A stretch of 64,000 nucleotides of DNA from JBBQZP01 sp038207585 (lineage in GTDB: Bacteria; Pseudomonadota; Alphaproteobacteria; Rhodobacterales; Rhodobacteraceae). The position numbers were made by a program, and so were the translations under genes. The notes beneath the pieces are model-generated. The model was not told the origin of the DNA, made no database searches, and saw nothing but the letters and a program-made list of their open reading frames with translations. The stretch spans positions 13,828 to 77,827 of the forward strand of contig JBBQZP010000021.1 in the NCBI GenBank assembly GCA_038207585.1, given 5' to 3'. Shown here one piece after another: positions 35,200-43,100 of the stretch; the stretch's first letter is position 1, and every line of letters starts with the position of its first letter.

Positions 35200-35925
35200 T
35201 CAATCCGGCTCCACGCTGAGCGTCACACGGTCTGACGCAAACCACGTCAGCCCGTATTCCACCGCAACCCGGCCTGCATCCACGTTCACCGCCTCGGTCC
35301 GGATCAATGGTGAGCCTTCGCGCAGGCGCAACAGGTTCGCCTGCGTCGCCGTTGCCAGTTGGGCGGTAATGCGTGTGCTGGCGCGGGTGTAATCGGCCAC
35401 GCCGTTCAACGCCAAAGCCCGCGTCACGGACGTTTCCGCCCGCAACGCCTGTGGCAGATCGGGCATCCGCGCCGCAGGAAAGACCGACCGGAAGACCGCA
35501 ATCGGCACCTCGTCGGCCAGCGATACACCTTCGGCCACATGCACAAGGTCCACCCCCAGCGCCGCCGCCTCCATTGCATCGGCGGGACGGGTCACCAGCG
35601 CCAGAATCTGCCGCCCCGGCAAGCGCCCGGCCAGTGCCAGGTTCTGCTGCAACCGCACCCGCCGCCCCAAAGGATACTCCAGCGACAGGGTCGTGACGAA
35701 CACCCCCGCCCCGCGCCGCGAATGAACGATCCCTTCGGCCGCCAGCGCCGCCAACCCCTGCCGCACGGTATGCCGGTTTACGCCAAACCGCGCCGCAAAC
35801 TCGGCCTCGGTCGGCAGCTTGGTGCCCGGCAGATAATGCCCCACCGCAATTTCGGCGCGCAGCGTGCGGGCGATGGCTTTCCAAAGCGCCTCTCGGCGGG
35901 GGGGAGGCAACGGGTCAGCGTCCAT
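35200..35925 (-). CDS. phnF: GntR/HutC-family phosphonate regulator PhnF
   Basis: 241 residues. Winged helix at residues 12-75 (LPTEAEFAARFGVNRHTVRQ, then GLAALAAEGIVHSRRGAGVF) and a UTRA/HutC effector domain (IAVFRSVFPAARMPDLPQAL; TRITAQLATATQANLLRLRE; VNVDAGRVAVEYGLTWFASD). Divergent from phnG across a 120-base region that contains a Pho-box-like site and an 8-base tandem repeat, so it probably represses the phn operon and itself. Confidence 0.93.
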   Translation of the reverse strand: MDADPLPPPRREALWKAIARTLRAEIAVGHYLPGTKLPTEAEFAARFGVNRHTVRQGLAALAAEGIVHSRRGAGVFVTTLSLEYPLGRRVRLQQNLALAGRLPGRQILALVTRPADAMEAAALGVDLVHVAEGVSLADEVPIAVFRSVFPAARMPDLPQALRAETSVTRALALNGVADYTRASTRITAQLATATQANLLRLREGSPLIRTEAVNVDAGRVAVEYGLTWFASDRVTLSVEPD

Positions 35926-35932
35926 CTGCGTC

Positions 35933-35950
35933 CTGTCACAAAGGTTTCAT
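35933..35950 (+). promoter_or_regulatory. Pho-box-like site upstream of phnG
   Basis: CTGTCAC-AAAG-GTTTCAT fits the 7-4-7 layout of PhoB sites (CTGTCAT spacer CTGTCAT): six and five of seven bases agree in the two arms. It lies between the divergent phnF and phnG starts, consistent with phosphate-starvation control of C-P lyase genes. Confidence 0.5.
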
Positions 35951-35999
35951 GGCTTTTTAAGGAAATGAGCTTGCGGCAGCTTGATCCTTCGGCCTATAT

Positions 36000-36015
36000 T
36001 TGTCTAGTTGTATAG
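36000..36015 (+). promoter_or_regulatory. Tandem TTGTCTAG/TTGTATAG, possible PhnF operator
   Basis: Two adjacent 8-base units differing at one base, 31 bases before the phnG start. GntR/HutC regulators bind short GT/TA-rich repeats, so this is a candidate operator or part of the -10 region. Confidence 0.35.
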
Positions 36016-36045
36016 TAATTGCAACAACTTCACAAGGTGTCCAGC

Positions 36046-36483
36046 ATGATTGCCGATATGACAGAACGCAAAGGCTGGATGGGCCTTCTGGCCCGCGCCA
36101 CGCCGCTGGCTTTGGCCGCTCGGATCGGCCCACGCCCCGTGCATGACCTGCTGCGCGCGCCCGAGGTGGGTGCGGTGATGGTGCGCGGGCGGGCTGGCGG
36201 CACGGGAAACGCCTTCAATCTAGGCGAGATGACAGTGACCCGCTGTGCTGTGCGGCTGACCACGGGCGAGGTTGGCCACGCCTATGTGCAGGGCCGCGAC
36301 AAGGCGCATGCGCTGGATGCAGCGCTGATTGATGCGTTGATGCAGGGCGATCAGGCGGTGGCGGTGCGCGCGCGGGTGCTGGACCCGTTGGCGCAGGCCG
36401 AGGCCGACGCCCGCCGCCTGCGCTCAGAAAAGGCCGCTGCAACCAAGGTCGAGTTCTTTACGCTGGTGCGGGGGGAAGACTGA
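36046..36483 (+). CDS. phnG: C-P lyase core subunit PhnG
   Basis: 145 residues from the ATG at 36046, preceded by AAGGTG; an ATG at 36058 has no ribosome site. Small component of the PhnGHIJ core. Recognisable PhnG text: GWMGLLARATPLALAAR, GAVMVRGRAGGTGNAFNLGE, CAVRLTTGEVGHAYVQGRDK. Together with PhnH and PhnI it helps transfer the phosphonate to ribose of ATP. Its stop overlaps the phnH start by one base (TGATG). Confidence 0.95.
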   Translation: MIADMTERKGWMGLLARATPLALAARIGPRPVHDLLRAPEVGAVMVRGRAGGTGNAFNLGEMTVTRCAVRLTTGEVGHAYVQGRDKAHALDAALIDALMQGDQAVAVRARVLDPLAQAEADARRLRSEKAAATKVEFFTLVRGED

Positions 36484-37052
36484 TGCACGCCGATGCACTT
36501 GCCGGCGGATTTGCCAGCGCACCCGAGCAATCGTCGCGCGTCTTTCGCGCAGCGCTGGACGCCATGTCGCGCCCCGGCACGATTGTGGGCGTTGCGGGCG
36601 CTGCCCCGCCCAAGCCTCTGTCGCCCGCTGCGGGCGCGCTGATCCTGACGCTGTGTGACCGCACCACGCCGCTGTTTCTTGCGCCGTCGCATGACACGGC
36701 CGAGGTGCGCCAATGGATAGCCTTTCACTGTGCCGCACCGATTGTTGCCGCAGATGCCGCATCGTTCGCGGTCGGCACATGGGCAGCGCTGGCCCCTTTG
36801 GACCGCTTTTCCATCGGCACGCCAGAGTATCCTGACCGCTCTGCCACGCTGATCGCGGAGATGGAGACATTGGTCGCATCCGGCCCGCGCCTTACCGGCC
36901 CCGGCATCCGGAACGAAGCCCGCCTGTCGCTGCCCGAAACACAAGCCTTCCGCGCCAATGCCGCCCGCTTTCCGCTGGGGTGGGACATGTTCCTGACGGC
37001 AGGCAACCAGATCGCCGCCCTGCCACGCACAACGAAAGTCGAGGCCGCCTGA
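36483..37052 (+). CDS. phnH: C-P lyase core subunit PhnH
   Basis: 189 residues. PhnH signature near the start: GFASAPEQSSRVFRAALDAM followed by SRPG; later LPETQAFRANAARFPLGWDM, all conserved in the family. It dimerises with the PhnG/I/J core of the C-P lyase. Start and stop overlap phnG and phnI by single bases, so translation is coupled through the operon. Confidence 0.95.
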   Translation: MHADALAGGFASAPEQSSRVFRAALDAMSRPGTIVGVAGAAPPKPLSPAAGALILTLCDRTTPLFLAPSHDTAEVRQWIAFHCAAPIVAADAASFAVGTWAALAPLDRFSIGTPEYPDRSATLIAEMETLVASGPRLTGPGIRNEARLSLPETQAFRANAARFPLGWDMFLTAGNQIAALPRTTKVEAA

Positions 37053-38134
37053 TGTATGTTGCAGTCAAGGGCGGCGAGCGCGCGATTGAAAATGCCCACG
37101 CCTGGCTTGCCGAAGAACGGCGCGGGCCGGTCGATGTGCCAGAGCTTTCGGTAGCGCAAATCAAGGGCCAGATGACGCTGGCGGTCAACCGGGTGATGGC
37201 CGAAGGCTCGCTTTATGACCGCGATCTGGCGGCGCTGGCGATCAAACAGGCGCGCGGCGATCTGATCGAGGCTATCTTCCTGATCCGCGCCTACCGCACC
37301 ACGCTGCCGCGCTTTGGCAATGCGCGGCCCGTGGATACAAGTGCTATGGCACCGATCCGACGCATCTCGGCCACGTTCAAGGATGCACCCGGCGGGCAGG
37401 TTCTTGGCCCGACATTCGATTACACGCACCGGCTGCTGGATTTCAAGCTGCTGGCCGAGGGCGGCATAGTGCCTGCGGCGGTAACCGCCCCGGCACTGGC
37501 GGAAACCGCACCCCATATCCTTGATTTTCTGAACAAAGACCGCATGATACAGCCAGAAGTTGATACTTCGGATGAACCCGGAGATCTGACCCGTACACCG
37601 CTGGAATTGCCTGCGGACCGCGCCTTGCGGCTTCAATCGCTTGCGCGCGGCGATGAAGGGTTCCTCTTGGGCCTCGCCTATTCCTCCCAGCGCGGCTATG
37701 GGCGCACGCATGCGTTTGTCGGCGAACTCCGCATCGGATCGGTCGAGGTGGAAATGGATATTCCCGAGCTTGGCTTTGAAATCTGCATCGGTGAAGTTGA
37801 AGTCACAGAATGCGAAACCGTGAACCAGTTCACCGGAAGCCGGACCCAGCCCGCGCAATTCACCCGTGGCTATGGCCTGACCTTCGGGCAGTGTGAGCGC
37901 AAGGCGCTGGCGGTGGCATTGGTCGACCGCTCGCTGCGCTGGGCGGAACTGGGCGAGGATTTCGAGGGCGCTCCGGCACAGGACGAGGAATTCGTATTAA
38001 GCCACTGCGACAACATTCAGGCGACCGGATTTCTGGAACATATCAAACTGCCCCACTACGTCGACTTCCAGTCCGAACTGGAGCTGGTGCGCAAACTGCG
38101 TGCCGATGCGGCCCAAAGGGAGGCTGCGGAATGA
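37052..38134 (+). CDS. phnI: C-P lyase subunit PhnI (nucleosidase/phosphonate transferase)
   Basis: 360 residues; the ATG at 37052 overlaps the phnH stop. PhnI features: MYVAVKGGERAIENAHAWLA, VNRVMAEGSLYDRDLAALAI, QARGDLIEAIFLIRAYRTTL, YTHRLLDFKLLAEG. With PhnG/H/L it exchanges adenine of ATP for the alkylphosphonate, giving the ribose-1-phosphonate-5-triphosphate. The length is close to the E. coli protein (354). Its end overlaps phnJ by 4 bases. Confidence 0.95.
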   Translation: MYVAVKGGERAIENAHAWLAEERRGPVDVPELSVAQIKGQMTLAVNRVMAEGSLYDRDLAALAIKQARGDLIEAIFLIRAYRTTLPRFGNARPVDTSAMAPIRRISATFKDAPGGQVLGPTFDYTHRLLDFKLLAEGGIVPAAVTAPALAETAPHILDFLNKDRMIQPEVDTSDEPGDLTRTPLELPADRALRLQSLARGDEGFLLGLAYSSQRGYGRTHAFVGELRIGSVEVEMDIPELGFEICIGEVEVTECETVNQFTGSRTQPAQFTRGYGLTFGQCERKALAVALVDRSLRWAELGEDFEGAPAQDEEFVLSHCDNIQATGFLEHIKLPHYVDFQSELELVRKLRADAAQREAAE

Positions 38135-38979
38135 CCGAAATCAGCGCCTACAATTTCGCCTATCTGGATGAGGAAACCAAGGCGATGATCCGCCGCGCGC
38201 TGTTGAAGGCCGTGGCGATCCCCGGCTATCAGGTGCCCTTTGCCAGCCGCGAGATGCCGATGCCGTATGGCTGGGGCACCGGCGGCGTGCAGGTCACGGC
38301 CGCCTGCCTTGTGCCCGAGGATCGTCTCAAGGTGATTGATCAGGGGGCAGATGATACCACCAACGCCGTCTCGATCCGCCGGTTTTTCCAACGCACGGCG
38401 GGGGTTGCTGTGACCGAACGCACCACCGAAGCAACCTTGATCCAGACCCGCCACCGCATTCCCGAAACCCCGCTGACCGAGGGGCAGATTCTGGTCTATC
38501 AAGTGCCGATCCCGGAACCGTTGCGCTTTCTGGAACCGCGCGAGGTTGAAACCCGCCGCATGCACGCGCTGGAAGATTATGGTCTGATGCATGTGCGGCT
38601 TTACGAAGACATCGCCCGGCATGGCGCGATTTCAACGGCTTACGCCTATCCTGTCAAGGTAGAGGGGCGCTATGTCATGGACCCCTCGCCGATCCCAAAA
38701 TTCGACAACCCCAAACTTTCGGGCAACGCCGCTTTGCAACTGTTCGGTGCGGGGCGTGAACAGCGCATCTATGCGCTGCCGCCCTATACGCAGGTCGTGA
38801 GCCTTGATTTCGAGGATCATCCGTTTGATCCGTCCAAAGCCGACCATCCCTGCGCTTTGTGCGGGTCGGAAGATAGCTATCTGGACGAGGTGATCGTCGA
38901 TGATGCAGGCGGGCGGATGTTTGTGTGCTCGGATACCGATTACTGCAGCGCGCGGCAGAATGAGCGGGGGGCTGCATGA
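38131..38979 (+). CDS. phnJ: Alpha-D-ribose 1-methylphosphonate 5-phosphate C-P lyase PhnJ
   Basis: 282 residues. Radical-SAM-type enzyme that breaks the C-P bond. The catalytic set is intact and falls at exactly the residue numbers known for E. coli PhnJ: Gly32 (glycyl/thiyl relay) in PGYQVPFASRE, iron-sulfur cysteines 241 and 244 in PCALCGSE, 266 in FVCSDTDYC, and the active Cys272. This means the lyase should be functional. A gap of 90 bases with AT-rich palindromes separates it from phnK. Confidence 0.97.
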   Translation: MTEISAYNFAYLDEETKAMIRRALLKAVAIPGYQVPFASREMPMPYGWGTGGVQVTAACLVPEDRLKVIDQGADDTTNAVSIRRFFQRTAGVAVTERTTEATLIQTRHRIPETPLTEGQILVYQVPIPEPLRFLEPREVETRRMHALEDYGLMHVRLYEDIARHGAISTAYAYPVKVEGRYVMDPSPIPKFDNPKLSGNAALQLFGAGREQRIYALPPYTQVVSLDFEDHPFDPSKADHPCALCGSEDSYLDEVIVDDAGGRMFVCSDTDYCSARQNERGAA

Positions 38980-38991
38980 GGGGCAGGGTTC

Positions 38992-39034
38992 AAAATTTTT
39001 CGGAAAATTTTGCAAGAATTTTGCAAAATTCTTG
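38992..39034. repeat. AT-rich palindromes inside the phn operon (phnJ-phnK gap)
   Basis: AAAATTTT-TCGG-AAAATTTT (38992-39011) is followed by a perfect 22-base palindrome at 39013-39034 with core GAATTTTGCAAAATTC. The unit ATTTTGCAA appears twice. It stands out against the GC-rich genes. It could be an mRNA processing or stabilising element, a protein site, or a dispersed repeat. Confidence 0.65.
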
Positions 39035-39069
39035 GCGTCCTGTATCAGCGGCCGGACAGGAGGCAGACG

Positions 39070-39846
39070 ATGAATGACACTCCGCTTCTGAAAGTTGAAA
39101 ACCTGACCAGACGCTACGGCGCGCGGATCGGGTGCGCGGATGTGTCCTTCGACCTCTTTCCCGGCGAAGTCATGGGGATCGTGGGCGAATCCGGGTCGGG
39201 AAAATCCACGCTTTTGTCCTGCCTTGCAGGGCATCTGACCCCCGATGCAGGCCGGGTGATCTTTGAAACCCGCATGGACGGCCCCCGTGATGTGCTGGCG
39301 ATGTCAGAGCCCGCGCGCCGGATGCTGGGGCGCACCGACTGGGCCTTTGTGCATCAGAACCCGCGCGACGGTTTGCGGATGGGCGTTTCCGCTGGCGGCA
39401 ATGTCGGCGAGCGGTTGATGGCCGTGGGCGCGCGGCACTACGGCGATATCCGGACCACCGCGACCGATTGGCTGGGCCGGGTCGAGATTGACGCCTCCCG
39501 CATCGACGACCGCCCCTCTGCCTTTTCGGGCGGCATGCAGCAACGCCTGCAGATCGCGCGCAATCTTGTGACCGGCCCGCGTCTGGTGTTCATGGATGAA
39601 CCGACCGGCGGCCTTGATGTCAGCGTTCAGGCGCGGCTTCTGGATCTGTTGCGTGGATTGGTGCGGCGCATGGGGCTTTCCGTCATCATCGTGACGCATG
39701 ATCTTGCTGTAGTGCGGCTTCTGGCCGACCGTCTCATGGTGATGCGCGGTGGCCATGTGATCGAGGCGGGGCTGACCGATCAGGTTCTGGATGACCCGCA
39801 GCATGCATATACGCAGTTGCTGGTGTCATCGGTCTTGCAGGTCTAG
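39070..39846 (+). CDS. phnK: Phosphonate C-P lyase ABC-type ATPase PhnK
   Basis: 258 residues from the ATG at 39070 behind AGGAGG. ABC ATPase: Walker A GESGSGKSTLLSCLAG, signature FSGGMQQRLQIARNL, Walker B RLVFMDEPTGGLD, H-loop VIIVTHDLAV. The FVHQNPRDGLRMGVSAGGNV stretch is PhnK-like. It binds the PhnGHIJ core rather than membrane permeases. Reinitiation after the 90-base AT-rich gap uses this strong ribosome site. Confidence 0.95.
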   Translation: MNDTPLLKVENLTRRYGARIGCADVSFDLFPGEVMGIVGESGSGKSTLLSCLAGHLTPDAGRVIFETRMDGPRDVLAMSEPARRMLGRTDWAFVHQNPRDGLRMGVSAGGNVGERLMAVGARHYGDIRTTATDWLGRVEIDASRIDDRPSAFSGGMQQRLQIARNLVTGPRLVFMDEPTGGLDVSVQARLLDLLRGLVRRMGLSVIIVTHDLAVVRLLADRLMVMRGGHVIEAGLTDQVLDDPQHAYTQLLVSSVLQV

Positions 39847-39855
39847 GGGGCGGGA

Positions 39856-40551
39856 ATGGATCAGATCATATCTTTGACGGGCGTTTCCAAACGCTTCACG
39901 CTCCACAATCAGGGGGCTGCGGTGATCGAGGTGATGGCAGATGCCACCCTTTCGGTGCGGGCTGGCGAATGCTTGGGGCTGATGGGTGCATCGGGCGCGG
40001 GCAAATCGACGCTGATGCGGATGATCTACGGCAATTACCGCGCGGCCACCGGGTCGATCATGGTGGCGGGCACCGATGTGGCCCGCGCCGCCCCGCGCGA
40101 GATCATCGCATTGCGCCGCGCGACGCTGGGCTATGTCAGCCAGTTCCTGCGGGTGGTGCCGCGCGTGCCGACGATCGAGGTGGTGGCCGAACCCCTGTTG
40201 TCGCTGGGCGTGGATGAGGCGCGCGCGCGCGAACGGGCGGCGCATCTTCTGGCGCGTCTCAACATCCCCGAGCGGCTCTGGCCCCTGTCGCCGACCACCT
40301 TTTCGGGGGGAGAGCAGCAGCGGGTGAACATCGCGCGCGGCTTTTCCCACCCCTACCCTGCGCTTCTTCTGGATGAACCCACCGCCAGCCTTGATGCGGC
40401 CAACCGCGAAGTCGTGCTAAAGCTGATCGAGGAAGCCAAGGCGCGCGGTGCCGCCATCATCGGCATCTTCCATGATGAGGGCGCGCGCGAGCGGCTCTGT
40501 GACCGGGTTCTGGATGTGGCGCAGTTCACGCCAAAGCCGCAGGCCGCCTGA
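39856..40551 (+). CDS. phnL: C-P lyase ABC-type ATPase PhnL
   Basis: 231 residues. ABC ATPase domain: Walker A GASGAGKSTLMRMIYGNY, PhnL-typical TLGYVSQFLRVVPRVPTIEV, signature FSGGEQQRVNIARGFSHPYP, Walker B LLLDEPTASLD. Needed for phosphonate-to-ribose transfer by PhnI. Starts 9 bases after phnK and overlaps phnN by one base. Confidence 0.95.
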   Translation: MDQIISLTGVSKRFTLHNQGAAVIEVMADATLSVRAGECLGLMGASGAGKSTLMRMIYGNYRAATGSIMVAGTDVARAAPREIIALRRATLGYVSQFLRVVPRVPTIEVVAEPLLSLGVDEARARERAAHLLARLNIPERLWPLSPTTFSGGEQQRVNIARGFSHPYPALLLDEPTASLDAANREVVLKLIEEAKARGAAIIGIFHDEGARERLCDRVLDVAQFTPKPQAA

Positions 40552-41126
40552 TGCCCACCCGCCCGATGACCCCGCGCCCGGACCCCTTGCTATATGCGGT
40601 GGTCGGCCCCTCAGGCGCGGGCAAAGACAGCCTGATGATGGCAGCCAAGGCAGCCAGGCCCGATATCGTACTGGTCCGCCGCATCATAACCCGCCCCACC
40701 GAGGCGGGGGGTGAGGAGTTTGAAGGCGTCACCGAAGCCGAGTTCGCCCGCCGCAAGGCCGCCGGTGACTTTGCGCTGTCGTGGTCGGCGCATGGGCTGC
40801 ACTATGCCATTCCCGCCAGCATCCACGACGATATCGCGGCAGGCCATCCGGTTCTGTTCAACGCCTCGCGCGCGATGCTGGCGCAGGCAGCGCAGGATTT
40901 TCCCGATCTGGTCGTACTTTACATCACCGCACCCGTCGCCGTTCTGACACAGCGATTGCGCGCGCGGGGCCGCGAACGCCTCGAAGATATCGCCGCCCGC
41001 CTGTTGCGCAACACGGGCGAATTGCCCGCCGGGCTGAATATCGTCGAGATCGAGAATGCGCAAAGCTTTGAAAAAGCGCTGGCGCAGTTTCTGTCAGCGA
41101 TTCAGCCCGTCAGTGCCGCGCGGTGA
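40551..41126 (+). CDS. phnN: Ribose 1,5-bisphosphate phosphokinase PhnN
   Basis: 191 residues. P-loop kinase of the guanylate-kinase fold: Walker A VVGPSGAGKDSLMMAAK, RRIITRPTEAGGEEFEGVTE, SWSAHGLHYAIP. Phosphorylates ribose 1,5-bisphosphate to PRPP, ending the C-P lyase pathway. The 3' end overlaps the convergent DUF1045 gene by 25 bases, unusual for opposing genes. Confidence 0.93.
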   Translation: MPTRPMTPRPDPLLYAVVGPSGAGKDSLMMAAKAARPDIVLVRRIITRPTEAGGEEFEGVTEAEFARRKAAGDFALSWSAHGLHYAIPASIHDDIAAGHPVLFNASRAMLAQAAQDFPDLVVLYITAPVAVLTQRLRARGRERLEDIAARLLRNTGELPAGLNIVEIENAQSFEKALAQFLSAIQPVSAAR

Positions 41127-41806
41127 AGAACGTGAAAGAACCCTGCCTCATCTTCACCAAAAAGGCACAGATCTTCAATGATGTAAGGGCGCGGCACAAC
41201 GAGCGCCAGATGCGGAGCAAGCCCCGTCTCGACCCGGCTCAGCACGGCATCGGGCAAGGATCCGGTCAGCGTCATGTGAAAGCGGAACGCCTCCATCACA
41301 TAGGGATAACCCCAGCGGTGCAGATTGTCGCGTTCACCTTCCGTCAAGGCATCGGGGTTGCGGCGGGCAACTTCGGCGGGGGTCAGAGGCGCGCGGAACG
41401 CATCGAAATCGGCCACGGTGCGGGCGGCAAGGCGGTTCAGATCGCGTGCGTCACCTTGCGGGATCAATGCCAGAAACCCGCCCAGCCGTGCCATGACCAA
41501 CCCTGCCAGCCGCACCGGCGCCTGGGTCGCACAGAACCCGTCCAGCGCCGCCACAAGACCGGCTTGTGTGCGGCCCTCGGCCAGTCGGAAGGGCGCCTTG
41601 ATCGTGGCGTGCAGCCCGTATTTGCGCGGTGCCTCAGTCAGCGCGCGGGTCGCAGGTCCGGTCAGCCCGTCGATCAGTGGGCCCGGCAGCGCCACGCCGC
41701 CTTCAGCCGACCGGCCCAGCCAATCGGCACCGAAACTTGCGAAATTCGCTGTTGCCCCATCGCGCCGCGGGGCATGGTAGATTGCATATCGTCTGAAGCT
41801 TTCCAT
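41102..41806 (-). CDS. DUF1045 protein, 2H-phosphoesterase-like, of phosphonate clusters
   Basis: 234 residues. Two H-x-T motifs of 2H phosphodiesterases are kept: H66-A-T68 in GLHATIKAPFRL and H177-M-T179 in RFHMTLTGSL. DUF1045 proteins are found almost only with alphaproteobacterial C-P lyase genes. The window has no phnP (the cyclic phosphate ribose phosphodiesterase), and 2H enzymes open cyclic phosphates, so this is a good candidate for the PhnP step. It is divergent from phnM with a 91-base shared upstream region and convergent with phnN. Confidence 0.85.
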   Translation of the reverse strand: MESFRRYAIYHAPRRDGATANFASFGADWLGRSAEGGVALPGPLIDGLTGPATRALTEAPRKYGLHATIKAPFRLAEGRTQAGLVAALDGFCATQAPVRLAGLVMARLGGFLALIPQGDARDLNRLAARTVADFDAFRAPLTPAEVARRNPDALTEGERDNLHRWGYPYVMEAFRFHMTLTGSLPDAVLSRVETGLAPHLALVVPRPYIIEDLCLFGEDEAGFFHVLHRAALTG

Positions 41807-41897
41807 GACTGCCCGCCTATCCCACTGGTGTCACAATTCCATGACGCCGCACCGATATTCCAATAAGACCCGACCGATCCAGCCTCAAGGACCATCC

Positions 41898-43040
41898 ATG
41901 ACCGACACGATCTTTGCCAATGCCCGCATCGTTTTACCGACCGAGGTGATCACTGGCAGCCTGCGCATCCGCGATGGGCTGATCGACAGCATCGACCACG
42001 GCGCTGCGGTGCCGGCAGGTGCCATGGATTGCGGTGGCGACCGGATTGCGGCCGGTCTGGTGGAGTTGCACACCGACAATCTGGAACGCCACATCGAACC
42101 GCGCCCCGGTGTGCATTGGCCGCATGCGGCGGCGATCCTTGCGCATGATGCAGAACTGGCCGGGGTGGGTATCACGACTGTGTTCGATGCAATGCGGGTG
42201 GGGTCCATTCCGTCGCAGAAAAACGGTGAATACCGCAAATATGCGCGCGGCTTGTCGCAGGAACTGGGTGCTTTGCGCGAAACCGGCAGCCTGCGAATCT
42301 CGCACCTTCTGCATCTGCGGGCCGAGGTTTGTTCGGAAACGCTGGAGGCCGAACTGGCGGAATTCGGCCCTCAGGACGGAGTCGGGCTGGTCAGCCTGAT
42401 GGATCACACCCCCGGTCAGCGGCAGTTCCGCGATGTGACGAAACTGGCCGCCTATGTGCGCGGCAAACACAGCCTGACCGAAGCGCAGTTCGAGGATCAT
42501 ATCGCGCATCTGAAGGGCCTGCGCGACACTTACGGCGACTTGCACGAACGTGTGGCCGTAGCCGAAGCGCGTCGCTTCGGGGCGGTGATCGCAAGCCATG
42601 ATGACACGACCGAAGCGCAGGTTGCGGCATCAGCCGCCCATGGCATCAGGCTGGCCGAGTTTCCCACCACGGTGGAGGCCGCGCGCGCCTGTCATACGCA
42701 TGGCATTGCGGTGATCATGGGTGCGCCGAACCTGATCCGGGGCGGGTCGCATTCGGGCAATGTCGCGGCGAAAGAATTGGCGGAACTGGGGCTTCTGGAC
42801 ATTCTGTCGTCAGATTATGTGCCCGCCGCCCTGCTGACCGGATCGCTGGCCTTGGGTGATCTGTGGGATGATCCCGCGCGGGGTCATGCAACGGTCAGTA
42901 CCAACCCCGCACGATCCGCCGGGTTGACCGACCGGGGCGAGATTGCGTTGGGGATGCGCGCTGATCTGATCCGCATCGCGAATGTGGGCGGGATGCGGGT
43001 CCTGCGCGAAACATGGGTGGCGGGGCGGCGCGTGGCGTAA
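41898..43040 (+). CDS. phnM: RPnTP diphosphatase PhnM
   Basis: 380 residues from the ATG at 41898 with AAGGACC. Amidohydrolase-superfamily enzyme that removes diphosphate from ribose-1-phosphonate-5-triphosphate. Visible: metal site VELHTDNLERH (rather than HxH), GITTVFDAMRVGSIPSQKNG, SLMDHTPGQRQF, VIASHDDTTEAQV, GAPNLIRGGSHSGNVAA and SSDYVPAALLTG, all characteristic of PhnM. A weak Pho-box-like stretch (GTGTCAC-AATT-CCATGAC, 41828-41845) lies upstream. Confidence 0.95.
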   Translation: MTDTIFANARIVLPTEVITGSLRIRDGLIDSIDHGAAVPAGAMDCGGDRIAAGLVELHTDNLERHIEPRPGVHWPHAAAILAHDAELAGVGITTVFDAMRVGSIPSQKNGEYRKYARGLSQELGALRETGSLRISHLLHLRAEVCSETLEAELAEFGPQDGVGLVSLMDHTPGQRQFRDVTKLAAYVRGKHSLTEAQFEDHIAHLKGLRDTYGDLHERVAVAEARRFGAVIASHDDTTEAQVAASAAHGIRLAEFPTTVEAARACHTHGIAVIMGAPNLIRGGSHSGNVAAKELAELGLLDILSSDYVPAALLTGSLALGDLWDDPARGHATVSTNPARSAGLTDRGEIALGMRADLIRIANVGGMRVLRETWVAGRRVA

Positions 43041-43049
43041 CGCTTTGGT

Positions 43050-43073
43050 TTGATCGAAACGCCGATTGATCAA
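43050..43073. promoter_or_regulatory. Inverted repeat TTGATC-N12-GATCAA before lysR
   Basis: Perfect 6-base arms spaced by 12 bases, 28 bases upstream of the LysR gene start. LysR regulators often bind a T-N11-A dyad near their own promoter, so autoregulation is possible. Promoter elements are not clear. Confidence 0.35.
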
Positions 43074-43100
43074 CGCTTGGTTTTGCGTCTATCAAGGTGA

